A stretch of DNA of 37,192 nt from an uncultured Clostridia bacterium (GTDB taxonomy: Bacteria > Bacillota > Clostridia > Oscillospirales > Oscillospiraceae), in the NCBI GenBank assembly GCA_946620645.1, contig CAMONN010000005.1, positions 1 to 37,192 on the forward strand, read 5' to 3'. Position numbers and translations under genes: made by a program. The notes beneath the pieces are model-generated. The model searched no databases and had not been told where the DNA came from. It saw nothing but the letters and a program-made list of their open reading frames with translations. The number at the start of each line of letters is the position of its first letter. The stretch's first letter is position 1. Below, piece after piece: positions 1 through 7,403 of the stretch.

Positions 1-844
1 TCATCTCCGGTTCCGCTTTTTCTTCCGGTTCTGCCTGGGCCTCCGCCTCCGGCACAGCCGGTTCCGGCACCGTCTGAGCCGGGGCCGCTTCCGCGGCCGC
101 CGGGGAAGTCACGGCCTCCGCCAGCGCCGCCAGCGGTTTCGGGCGGGCAGACCCGCCGGCGCGTTCACTTTCATAAAACTCATCACAGCGTTCCCGGATA
201 GAGAGGACCGTGTTCAGCCGGCGCTGCGCCTTCTGATATCCGGTATAATCAAAGATAATGATAAAGGTCAGCACCACCGCGGCAACGGCAAAGTAGGCCT
301 GCAGGTCGGCGCCGGGAAGCGAGAGCACCTGCCCTCGAACAAAGTAGAACGCAATCGGGTACACCAGAAACAGCAGCGCCAGCACAAAGAATACCAGACT
401 GATGATGCCGTGCCCCACCGTCTTTTTCTGAAGATGTTTGTTGTTCTTTTTCTCCCAGGCCAGCTCCAGGAGCGTGCGTTCCCTCTCATCCGAAACCGTT
501 CTGAGGCTGGCGATAAAATCCAGCTCATCGGAAGCCGTTTTGTGGAAACGCCGGTCGCTCAGGTCATTCCTTGCAAAGGCCGGCTTCAGGATGGAGGCAG
601 AGAGCTGCTGCAGAAAGTCATTGTCCTCCAGCAGCCGGTAGGCCCAGTCCGAGGCAGCGAACATCACCGCCGCAAAGCCCAGGGTTGTGGCAAACACCCT
701 CCAGAAACTGCCGTCCGCTGTGGGCGGAACCGGCCCGAAGCCAAGGCCCTCCGGCCGGAAGAACAGCAGCGCTATTGCCGCCGCCACACACAGAAAAACG
801 AGCACACGGGAAATGATATGGCAGACTTTTAAAAATTTTCGCAT
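1..844 (-). CDS. Four-helix membrane protein, C-terminus off the window
   Basis: This reading frame is open for 281 codons from an ATG at 844 down to the window edge, so the C-terminus is missing. A clear ribosome binding site (AAAGGAGG) lies 8 bases before the ATG. Two hydrophobic segments lie at about residues 10-30 and 48-68. A charged, probably cytoplasmic stretch of about 80 residues follows. Two more hydrophobic segments lie at about 160-182 and 193-212. The visible end is an Ala/Pro/Glu-rich low-complexity tail. I do not recognise a family and assign no function. The membrane topology is inferred from hydrophobicity only. It is divergent from the YitT-family gene and has its own promoter-like site at 927-955. 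Confidence 0.75.
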   Translation of the reverse strand, partial: MRKFLKVCHIISRVLVFLCVAAAIALLFFRPEGLGFGPVPPTADGSFWRVFATTLGFAAVMFAASDWAYRLLEDNDFLQQLSASILKPAFARNDLSDRRFHKTASDELDFIASLRTVSDERERTLLELAWEKKNNKHLQKKTVGHGIISLVFFVLALLFLVYPIAFYFVRGQVLSLPGADLQAYFAVAAVVLTFIIIFDYTGYQKAQRRLNTVLSIRERCDEFYESERAGGSARPKPLAALAEAVTSPAAAEAAPAQTVPEPAVPEAEAQAEPEEKAEPEM

Positions 845-926
845 CGGTCGTGTCCTCCTTTATTGATGGGACAGATTTATGACAGGTCCGCCGGAGCGCT
901 CTGTCCGGAGGCTCCGGATCGCCCCC

Positions 927-955
927 ATTGTACCAAAATCTAAGCGGCCATACAA
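927..955 (-). promoter_or_regulatory. Probable sigma-A promoter for the left-edge membrane protein
   Basis: Read on the minus strand, a TTGTAT -35 (955-950) and a TACAAT -10 (932-927) are separated by 17 bases. The start codon lies about 80 bases downstream. The same stretch read on the plus strand gives TTGTAC-17-TACAAG, so it might also fire towards the YitT-family gene. Confidence 0.5.
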
Positions 956-1102
956 GATGATTCTTTGGAAAAGTCGGATTTTTCAGTCTCCCGTCCATAA
1001 TTGCTCTTGCGTCTCTGCGGGTTCTGTGTTATCCTTGCCGGGCTCCGGGGGCTTTTCCCCTCAGGACGCTCCACTACGGTACGGAAAGTCAGGGATCACA
1101 GT

Positions 1103-1963
1103 ATGAACTGGAACTGGAAAACGGATGGCAAACGGGTCGCCGGGGTGCTTCTGGCCGCAGCGCTCATGGCCCTTAACATGAAGACTTTTGTCCACGCCGG
1201 TGATCTTTACCCCGGCGGTGTAACCGGCCTCACCGTGCTGATTCAGCGGCTGGCGGATAAGTACTGGGGACTTCAGCTTCCCTACTCGCCCATCAGTCTT
1301 CTGCTGAACGCCTTCCCGGTGTATGTCGGCTTCCGTTTTGTCGGGAAGAAGTTCACCCTGCTGTCCCTGCTGGTGATTGTAGTCAGCAGCTTTCTGACAG
1401 ACCTGATCCCCGCCTATGTGATTACCTATGACCCCCTGCTGATCGCTGTTTTCGGCGGTATTCTCAGCGGTGCGGCGGTAAGCCTGTGCCTTTATTTCGA
1501 CGCAACCAGCGGCGGCACGGATTTTATCGCCATCTACCTGTCTCAGAAGCGGGGTGTGGAAACCTGGAATATGGTTCTGGGCTTCAATGTCATTATTCTA
1601 TCCGTCGCCGGATTCTTTTTCGGCTGGGACAAGGCCCTCTACTCCATCATCTTCCAGTATGTCTCAACCCAGACCCTGCACACGCTGTACCGCAGCTATC
1701 AGAAGCAGACCCTCTTCGTGATAACAAAAAACGCCCAGGCCGTGTGCGACGCCATCCACATCGCCTGTCACCATGGGGCAACCATTTCCGACGCCATCGG
1801 TTCCTACACCCATGACAATTACAAAATGGTTTATTCCGTCATCTCCGGCGCCGATGTCAAAATTGCCCTTCAGGCCGTGAAGGACGTGGATCCGGACGCC
1901 TTTGTCAACTCCATTCATTCCTCCGAAATCCGCGGCAATTTCTATATGCGGCCCAAAGACTGA
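1103..1963 (+). CDS. YitT family membrane protein (DUF161 + DUF2179)
   Basis: A 286-residue integral membrane protein. The N-terminal two thirds hold about five to six hydrophobic segments with the family's glycine-rich loops (GGVTGL near residue 38 and ATSGGTDF near 136). A soluble C-terminal DUF2179 domain covers about residues 210-280. YitT proteins are common in Bacillota in several copies; their transport role is unproven. The ATG at 1103 is preferred over an upstream in-frame start at 1001 because the family starts just before the first helix; the ribosome binding site is weak in either case. A perfect terminator follows 21 bases after the stop, so the gene is probably monocistronic. 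Family assignment is firm; the start is moderately sure. Confidence 0.85.
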   Translation: MNWNWKTDGKRVAGVLLAAALMALNMKTFVHAGDLYPGGVTGLTVLIQRLADKYWGLQLPYSPISLLLNAFPVYVGFRFVGKKFTLLSLLVIVVSSFLTDLIPAYVITYDPLLIAVFGGILSGAAVSLCLYFDATSGGTDFIAIYLSQKRGVETWNMVLGFNVIILSVAGFFFGWDKALYSIIFQYVSTQTLHTLYRSYQKQTLFVITKNAQAVCDAIHIACHHGATISDAIGSYTHDNYKMVYSVISGADVKIALQAVKDVDPDAFVNSIHSSEIRGNFYMRPKD

Positions 1964-1984
1964 TCCGCCGCCGTCTGTGACTGC

Positions 1985-2019
1985 AAAAGGACGCCATCTC
2001 AAGCGATGGCGTCCTTTTT
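1985..2019 (+). terminator. Rho-independent terminator after the YitT-family gene
   Basis: A perfect 14-bp stem (1985-1998 with 2005-2018), a 6-base loop, and a run of five T (2015-2019) at the end of the 3' arm. It separates the YitT-family gene from the DUF5058 operon. Confidence 0.92.
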
Positions 2020-2035
2020 CTGCGGGTTTCTCCGC

Positions 2036-2064
2036 TTTACAATGAATTTCCGATCTGGTAAGAT
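2036..2064 (+). promoter_or_regulatory. Promoter of the DUF5058 / M20 peptidase operon
   Basis: TTTACA (-35, 2036-2041) and TAAGAT (-10, 2059-2064) are spaced by 17 bases, with a TGG just before the -10 that makes an extended -10. It lies right after the upstream terminator and about 40 bases before the first start codon. Confidence 0.65.
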
Positions 2065-2106
2065 GGCCTTATGTTCCTGATTTCAATCCGATAAGGAGGG
2101 ATCTTT

Positions 2107-2844
2107 TTGCAGTTCGATGTCAACCATCCCGTGCTGTATCTGCTGGCCGGGATTGTTGTGCTGGTGGTTCTGGCCCAGTCCGTCGCCTTTCTGCTCAGAG
2201 CCTGGAAGCGCGGGAAGGAAATCGGCATGCCGATGGACAAGCTTCGCCGCATCGTTATCAGCACAGCTGTCTTCACTCTTGCCCCGGCGACCGCCATTGT
2301 CATCAGTGTAATCAGTCTTTCCAAAAAGCTCGGCATACCCCTCCCCTGGATGCGCCTGAGCGTGGTTGGCGCCATCACTTATGAAACGCCCGCCGCGGCA
2401 AACGCCCTGAGCGCCATGGGGCTGGAATGGGCGGAGATCACCAGTCTTTCCGCAACCCAGTATGTCACCGTTGCCGCCGTCATGACAATGGGCATCATGG
2501 TGGGCATCTGGCTGGTTCCCGTCGTCGGGAAAAAGCTCATCGGCGGCATGATCAGCCTGGAAAAGCGGGACCGTAAATGGGGCGAAATCTTCTCCGCCTC
2601 CCTGTTTCTCGGGATGATTTCCGCATTTTTGGGCTATGTGTTCAGCGACTTCTCTTCTGTCTTCCACGGCGACACCAGCGGCCTGATACCGCCCCTTGTC
2701 ATGCTGGTTTCCGCCGCCATGATGGGGGTGTGCGCCCTGGCGCTAAAAAAACTCAACTGGCGCTGGATGAACGACTACGCCCTGCCCATCAGCCTGATTG
2801 TGGGCATGGCCTCGGCCATTCCCATCACCGCCTGGTTGTCCTGA
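2107..2844 (+). CDS. DUF5058 family integral membrane protein
   Basis: A 245-residue polytopic membrane protein that I recognise as DUF5058. Hydrophobic segments lie at about residues 10-30, 50-72, 115-140, 160-178, 193-213 and 224-243. A conserved loop before the third segment reads YETPAAANAL (92-101). It starts with TTG at 2107; a strong AAGGAGGG lies about 7 bases upstream and no ATG fits as well. The partner membrane gene begins 12 bases after its stop, and an M20 peptidase follows. The function is unknown. The context suggests half of a two-subunit transporter for a peptide- or amide-type substrate, but that is inference. The partner protein carries a matching PAA-x-NAL motif. Confidence 0.8.
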   Translation: MQFDVNHPVLYLLAGIVVLVVLAQSVAFLLRAWKRGKEIGMPMDKLRRIVISTAVFTLAPATAIVISVISLSKKLGIPLPWMRLSVVGAITYETPAAANALSAMGLEWAEITSLSATQYVTVAAVMTMGIMVGIWLVPVVGKKLIGGMISLEKRDRKWGEIFSASLFLGMISAFLGYVFSDFSSVFHGDTSGLIPPLVMLVSAAMMGVCALALKKLNWRWMNDYALPISLIVGMASAIPITAWLS

Positions 2845-2856
2845 GGAGGTCCCGGA

Positions 2857-3519
2857 ATGAAAAAAGAACGCTCCTACATTGATTCCGTTCATCACGCGGG
2901 CCGGATCTGGAACCTTTCGGTCATGGTGATTCTCCTCCTCTTCCCGGTGGCCGTCAGCCTGATTTTCAATGCCGGCATCGACTGGCGCGGCTTTGCCTTC
3001 GGAATGCTGGCCACAGCGCCGATGTACTGGGCGGTCGGAATCATCGAGACCTTTACCTATGTTCCGATGCTGGGCGCCGGCGGCTCATACCTGGCCTTTG
3101 TTACCGGCAACATCACAAACCTCAAGGCACCCGCAGCCCTGAATGCCCTGGAGCAGGTGAACGCCGATATTAAGACCGAGGAGGGCGAAATCGTTTCCAC
3201 CATTGCCATCGCGGTTTCCAGCATTGTCACCACGCTCATCATCGTGCTGGGTGTGCTGCTCATCACCCCTCTGACTCCGGTTCTCAACTCCCCGGCCCTG
3301 GCTCCCGCTTTTGACCAGATTCTCCCGGCGCTCTTCGGCGGACTCGGTGTGGTCTACATCGCCCGGAACTGGAAAATCGCCATTGCCCCGGTGCTGTTGA
3401 TGCTGGTGCTCTTCACCTCCATTCCGGCGCTGGGCGGCCTTGTCAGTATTATGGTGCCGGTGGGCGTGCTGTTCTCCCTGGCGGTGTCCCGGATCCTGTA
3501 CCGTAAGGGTTTACTGTAA
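2857..3519 (+). CDS. Small polytopic membrane protein, partner of the DUF5058 protein
   Basis: A 220-residue membrane protein of unknown function, starting 12 bases after the DUF5058 gene with a GAGGAGG ribosome binding site. Hydrophobic segments lie at about residues 18-37, 45-70, 112-136, 154-169, 172-190 and 193-213. The loop at residues 90-99 (KAPAALNALE) resembles the TPAAANALSA loop of the DUF5058 protein, and in both it sits between the second and third hydrophobic segments. This suggests the two are distant homologues forming a heteromeric complex. No nucleotide-binding or enzymatic motif is visible. The M20 peptidase gene begins 25 bases downstream. Confidence 0.75.
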   Translation: MKKERSYIDSVHHAGRIWNLSVMVILLLFPVAVSLIFNAGIDWRGFAFGMLATAPMYWAVGIIETFTYVPMLGAGGSYLAFVTGNITNLKAPAALNALEQVNADIKTEEGEIVSTIAIAVSSIVTTLIIVLGVLLITPLTPVLNSPALAPAFDQILPALFGGLGVVYIARNWKIAIAPVLLMLVLFTSIPALGGLVSIMVPVGVLFSLAVSRILYRKGLL

Positions 3520-3544
3520 AAGCTAATACAAGGAGGAATTCAAC

Positions 3545-4969
3545 ATGGTGATTATCTACATTCTTCTGGTGCTGATTGCGGTAATTCTGGCCCGCACCCT
3601 GATGTTCACCCCGCCGCAGCAGGAGAAAAAAACTTTTGAGGATATCCAGCAGGATACCGATGCTGCTGTCCGCAATCTTTCTGAACTGGTCCGCTGCAAA
3701 ACCGTTTCAAATGAAGATCCGGCTCTTGAAGATGATGCGGAATTTGAAAAACTCATCGCCCTCCTGCCGACCCTCTACCCCAGCGTCTGGAAAACCTGCC
3801 CCCTGCAGCGCTTTGAGGGCAGAGGCCTGCTTTTTCACTGGAAGGGAAAGACCGACGGGGATCCCGCAGTCCTGATGGCCCATTATGATGTGGTGCCCGT
3901 AGAGGAGGAGAACTGGCAGAAGCCTGCCTTTGATGCGATCATTGAGGACGGCGTCATGTGGGGCCGCGGCACCCTGGACACCAAGGCAACCTTTAACGGC
4001 ATCCTTACCGGTGCCGAAAATCTGATCCGCCAGGGCTTTCAGCCGGAACACGATGTGTACTTTGCCTTTTCCGGCGGTGAGGAAGTCAACGGGCCCGGAG
4101 CGGAGAACATCGTCCGCTACTTTCAGGAAAAGGGTCTGGAGCTGCGCCTGGTGCTGGATGAAGGCGGCGCCGTTGTGGAGGATGTCTTCCCCGGCGTAAG
4201 CGGCAGCTGCGCCCTCATCGGTATCGCTGAAAAAGGCCTGCTGAATCTGGAATATTCTATTTCCGGCGCCGGTGGCCACGCCTCCGCCCCCGCGCCCCAT
4301 ACCCCGGTTGGCAAGCTCGCCATGGCCTGCGCCAAAGTGGAAGCGCATCCCTTCCGGATGCACCTGACCGCTCCGGTAGCCAAGATGTTCGATACTCTCG
4401 GCCGGCACTCCAGCTTTCTGTACCGTATGATTTTTTCAAATCTCTGGGCGTTCGGCTGGGTGCTGAATCTGCTGACCAAAAAGCAGGGCGGTGAACTCAA
4501 CGCCTTGCTGCGCACCACCGTCGCCTTCACCCAGATGTCCGGCAGCAAGGCGCCCAATGTTATCCCCCCGAAAGCCTCTCTGGTCTCCAACCTGCGGCTC
4601 AACCCGGCAGACTCCGTGGATTCCGCCATTGCCCGTATCCGGAACATCATTGGCGATGAAGATATCCGTCTCACCAATCTCACCAGCATGGAGCCCAGCC
4701 GCATTTCCAGCACAGACTGTGAGGGTTGGGACATTGTCTGCAACGCGGTTTCCGGCACCTGGAAGGGCTGCATAGTTTCACCCTACCTGATGGTGCAGTG
4801 CTCTGACAGCCGCCATTACGGCTGTATTTCCGATAAGGTTTACCGGTTCTCCGCCATGCATATGACGGCGGAAGAACGTCACAGTATCCACGGGAATGAT
4901 GAGCGCATTCGCCTGGAAAACATTCCCCTGGCGGTGGAGTTCTTCATGCGCGTTATGAAGCAGCTTTAA
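3545..4969 (+). CDS. Membrane-anchored M20 family metallopeptidase (PM20D1/CPS1-like)
   Basis: A 474-residue zinc-dependent M20 peptidase or amidohydrolase. One hydrophobic segment at residues 3-20 is a membrane anchor or uncleaved signal. The metal-site motifs are intact: HYD (H113, D115), RGTLDTK (bridging D145), GGEE (E179 catalytic, E180 metal) and D205. A late SDSRHYG motif supplies the last metal histidine. Family members cleave dipeptides, C-terminal residues or N-acyl amino acids; the substrate here is unknown. It follows the two small membrane proteins in the same operon, with AAGGAGG before the ATG. There is little positive charge before the anchor and several basic residues after it, so the side of the membrane that the catalytic domain faces is not settled. 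Confidence 0.88.
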   Translation: MVIIYILLVLIAVILARTLMFTPPQQEKKTFEDIQQDTDAAVRNLSELVRCKTVSNEDPALEDDAEFEKLIALLPTLYPSVWKTCPLQRFEGRGLLFHWKGKTDGDPAVLMAHYDVVPVEEENWQKPAFDAIIEDGVMWGRGTLDTKATFNGILTGAENLIRQGFQPEHDVYFAFSGGEEVNGPGAENIVRYFQEKGLELRLVLDEGGAVVEDVFPGVSGSCALIGIAEKGLLNLEYSISGAGGHASAPAPHTPVGKLAMACAKVEAHPFRMHLTAPVAKMFDTLGRHSSFLYRMIFSNLWAFGWVLNLLTKKQGGELNALLRTTVAFTQMSGSKAPNVIPPKASLVSNLRLNPADSVDSAIARIRNIIGDEDIRLTNLTSMEPSRISSTDCEGWDIVCNAVSGTWKGCIVSPYLMVQCSDSRHYGCISDKVYRFSAMHMTAEERHSIHGNDERIRLENIPLAVEFFMRVMKQL

Positions 4970-5054
4970 CCGGTTCTTCCGGCAATCGCGGCGTTTCAGG
5001 AAGATTCCCTTTCTTTACCGTAATTACATCATGAATTCAAAGGAGTATTGATCC

Positions 5055-6035
5055 ATGAAAATTGTTATTCTCGATGGCTATACCGAAAACCCCGGCGACC
5101 TGAGCTGGGAGGCCCTGGAGTCCTTCGGCGATCTCACGGTCTATGACCGCACCCCCTATGAGGATTCCGTTATTGCCGGGCGCATCGGAGACGCGGAGGT
5201 CGTATTCACCAACAAATGCCCCATCCGCAAGCCGGTTCTTGACGCCTGCCCGAACCTGAAGTATATTTCAGTTCTGGCCACCGGCTACAACATCGTGGAC
5301 TATACCTATGCCTGGGAAAAGGGAATCTGCGTTTCCAATGTCCCTACCTACGGCACCGCTGCCGTGGGACAGTTCGCCATCGCGCTGCTGCTGGAAATCT
5401 GTCATCACGTGGCCCATCACTCCAGCGCCGTCCATGAAGGCCGCTGGGAAACCAATCCGGACTGGTGCTTCTGGGATTATCCGCTGATTGAGCTGGCCGG
5501 CAAGACAATGGGCATCATCGGCTTCGGTAAAATCGGCCAGACCACCGGGAAAATTGCAAAGGCCCTGGGTATGACGGTTCTTGCCAGCGGCAGCCGGGAG
5601 ACCGAGGCCGGAAAAGCCATCGCGGAATATGTGGATCGGGATACTCTTCTGGCCCGCAGCGACGTGGTGGTGCTGCACTGCCCGCTCTTCCCTGAGACCG
5701 AAGGCATGATCAACCGGGAATCCATTGCCAAAATGAAAGACGGTGTCATCCTGATTAACAACAGCCGGGGCCAGCTGGTCGTGGAGCAGGACCTGGCCGA
5801 CGCGCTCAACAGCGGAAAGATCTTCGCTGCCGGGCTGGACGTGGTCTCCACCGAACCCATTCGCGGCGACAATCCTCTGCTCAAAGCCAAAAACTGCATC
5901 ATCACCCCCCACATCAGCTGGGCACCGAAAGAGGCCCGCCAGCGCATCATGGACTGCTCTGTTCAAAATCTTCAGTCCTATCTGGACGGCGCTCCTGTCA
6001 ACGTCGTGAACAGGCCCCGGGAGTACAAGGCATGA
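5055..6035 (+). CDS. hprA: D-2-hydroxyacid dehydrogenase, probable glycerate dehydrogenase / hydroxypyruvate reductase
   Basis: A 326-residue NAD(P)-dependent D-isomer 2-hydroxyacid dehydrogenase. The Rossmann fingerprint GFGKIG is at residues 156-161. The catalytic triad is visible: R238 (NNSRG), E267 and H286 (ITPHISW). The substrate-side loop LATGYNIVD (74-82) is of the hydroxypyruvate reductase/glycerate dehydrogenase type. Its stop overlaps the start of the glycerate 2-kinase by 4 bases, so the pair probably converts hydroxypyruvate to D-glycerate and then to 2-phosphoglycerate. AAAGGAG precedes the ATG. There is an 85-base gap after the M20 gene with no clear promoter or terminator, so it may be co-transcribed from 2036. 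The exact 2-oxoacid substrate is inferred from the neighbour. Confidence 0.82.
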   Translation: MKIVILDGYTENPGDLSWEALESFGDLTVYDRTPYEDSVIAGRIGDAEVVFTNKCPIRKPVLDACPNLKYISVLATGYNIVDYTYAWEKGICVSNVPTYGTAAVGQFAIALLLEICHHVAHHSSAVHEGRWETNPDWCFWDYPLIELAGKTMGIIGFGKIGQTTGKIAKALGMTVLASGSRETEAGKAIAEYVDRDTLLARSDVVVLHCPLFPETEGMINRESIAKMKDGVILINNSRGQLVVEQDLADALNSGKIFAAGLDVVSTEPIRGDNPLLKAKNCIITPHISWAPKEARQRIMDCSVQNLQSYLDGAPVNVVNRPREYKA

Positions 6036-7267
6036 ACCGCTCCCTCCGTTCGGATGCGGATGCCATTATCCGCGCTTCCCTGAAAGCCGTCCTGCCGGAC
6101 AGCGCGGTACAGCGGGCGCTGCGGAATTACCGGCCGGGTTCAGGCAGGACCCTGCTCATCTCCGTCGGCAAGGCCGCCTGGCAGATGGCAAAAGCCGCGC
6201 TGGACACACTGGGTACCGTAGACGACGGCCTTGTCATTACCAAATATGACCATGTAAAAGGCCCGCTTCCCGGTCTCCGCTGCTTCGAGGCTGGTCACCC
6301 GGTGCCGGATGAAAACAGCTTTGCCGCAACCCGGGAGGCCCTTGCGCTGGTTTCCGGCCTAAGCGCCGGAGACACCGTCATTTTCCTTCTTTCAGGCGGC
6401 GGCAGCGCCCTGTTTGAAGCTCCCCTCATTCCCGGCACAGAGCTGCAGGATATCACCCGTCAGCTTCTGGCCTGCGGCGCCGACATCGTGGAAATGAACT
6501 GCATCCGCAAACGTCTTTCCGCCGTCAAGGGCGGCCGTTTCGCTCAGGCCTGCCGGCCGGCAAAGGTCCTCAGCATCGTCCTCAGCGACATTCTTGGAGA
6601 CCCTCTCGACAGCATCGCCAGCGGCCCCGCATATCCCGACGGCAGCACCTGTGAGGAGGCTCTGGCTGTAGTGGAGAAATACGGGCTGTCCCTTTCTCCG
6701 GAAGCCACAGCGCTTCTTGGGCAGGAAACGCCTAAAGCCCTGGACAACGTGGAAACCCATATTAACGGTTCTGTTCGGGAGCTCTGCTCCGCAGCGGCGG
6801 ACGCCGCCCGCGCTCTCGGCTATGAGCCTGTTTTTCTGACCGATCTGCTCTCCTGCGAAGCCCGGGAAGCGGGCCGTTTTCTGGCTTCCGTTCTGCGCAG
6901 TCACGTCAAAACCGGAAAATCCCTCGCCTTTATTGCCGGCGGTGAAACGGTTGTTCATCTGACCGGAAACGGCCTGGGCGGGCGAAACCAGGAGCTGGCT
7001 CTCGCCGCCTGTGAAGGTCTCGACGGTCTCGACGGCGCGGCGGTCTTCTCCGTAGGCAGCGACGGAACCGACGGCCCCACCGATGCCGCCGGCGGCTACG
7101 TCGATGGCGAAAGCCTCGCTTCCCTGAAGGCCCTCGGCCTGGACCTGCACCGGATTCTGGCGGACAATGACGCCTACCACGCCCTTCAGGCTCTCGACGG
7201 GCTGATTATCACCGGACCCACGGGGACAAATGTCAACGATGTCGCTGTAGCGCTGCTGAAAGTCTGA
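6032..7267 (+). CDS. Glycerate 2-kinase (GckA/MOFRL family)
   Basis: A 411-residue kinase of the DUF4147-MOFRL family, which phosphorylates D-glycerate at C2 using ATP to give 2-phosphoglycerate. The N-terminal domain shows VGKAA (K47), AGHPVPD (87-93) and the glycine-rich LLSGGGSAL loop (119-127). The C-terminal MOFRL domain shows GLGGRNQELAL, SDGTDGPTDAAG and TGPTGTNVND. Length is normal for the family. Its ATG overlaps the dehydrogenase stop (ATGA), which indicates translational coupling. Together they form a hydroxypyruvate/glycerate entry into lower glycolysis. It is the last gene of the rightward set and faces the Na/Pi transporter across a terminator hairpin. Confidence 0.9.
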   Translation: MNRSLRSDADAIIRASLKAVLPDSAVQRALRNYRPGSGRTLLISVGKAAWQMAKAALDTLGTVDDGLVITKYDHVKGPLPGLRCFEAGHPVPDENSFAATREALALVSGLSAGDTVIFLLSGGGSALFEAPLIPGTELQDITRQLLACGADIVEMNCIRKRLSAVKGGRFAQACRPAKVLSIVLSDILGDPLDSIASGPAYPDGSTCEEALAVVEKYGLSLSPEATALLGQETPKALDNVETHINGSVRELCSAAADAARALGYEPVFLTDLLSCEAREAGRFLASVLRSHVKTGKSLAFIAGGETVVHLTGNGLGGRNQELALAACEGLDGLDGAAVFSVGSDGTDGPTDAAGGYVDGESLASLKALGLDLHRILADNDAYHALQALDGLIITGPTGTNVNDVAVALLKV

Positions 7268-7299
7268 ACACCAGGTCTGAAACGAAGTCCCTCATACTC

Positions 7300-7355
7300 A
7301 AAAAATGGAAACCCGAAGCACTGTCCCCTCCGGGCGGCATGGTGCTTCGGGTTTC
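7300..7355 (-). terminator. Terminator for the Na/Pi transporter gene
   Basis: A perfect 14-bp stem (7308-7321 with 7342-7355) with a 20-base loop. Read on the minus strand it is followed by CA and six T (7305-7300), as expected for a leftward terminator. On the plus strand there is no T run, so it probably acts only weakly on the glycerate kinase transcript. Confidence 0.8.
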
Positions 7356-7403
7356 TCCGTTCTCTGATTCTGCCGGAAGTCTCTTCCGGGCTTCCTGCGT
7401 TTT

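Noticed and set aside
1001-1102. N-terminal extension of the YitT-family protein
   Set aside because: The extra residues do not match the family and no ribosome binding site precedes the upstream start.
4970-5054. A separate promoter or terminator between the M20 gene and the dehydrogenase
   Set aside because: Only a 4-bp CCGG repeat and poor -10 look-alikes are present; nothing supports a break.
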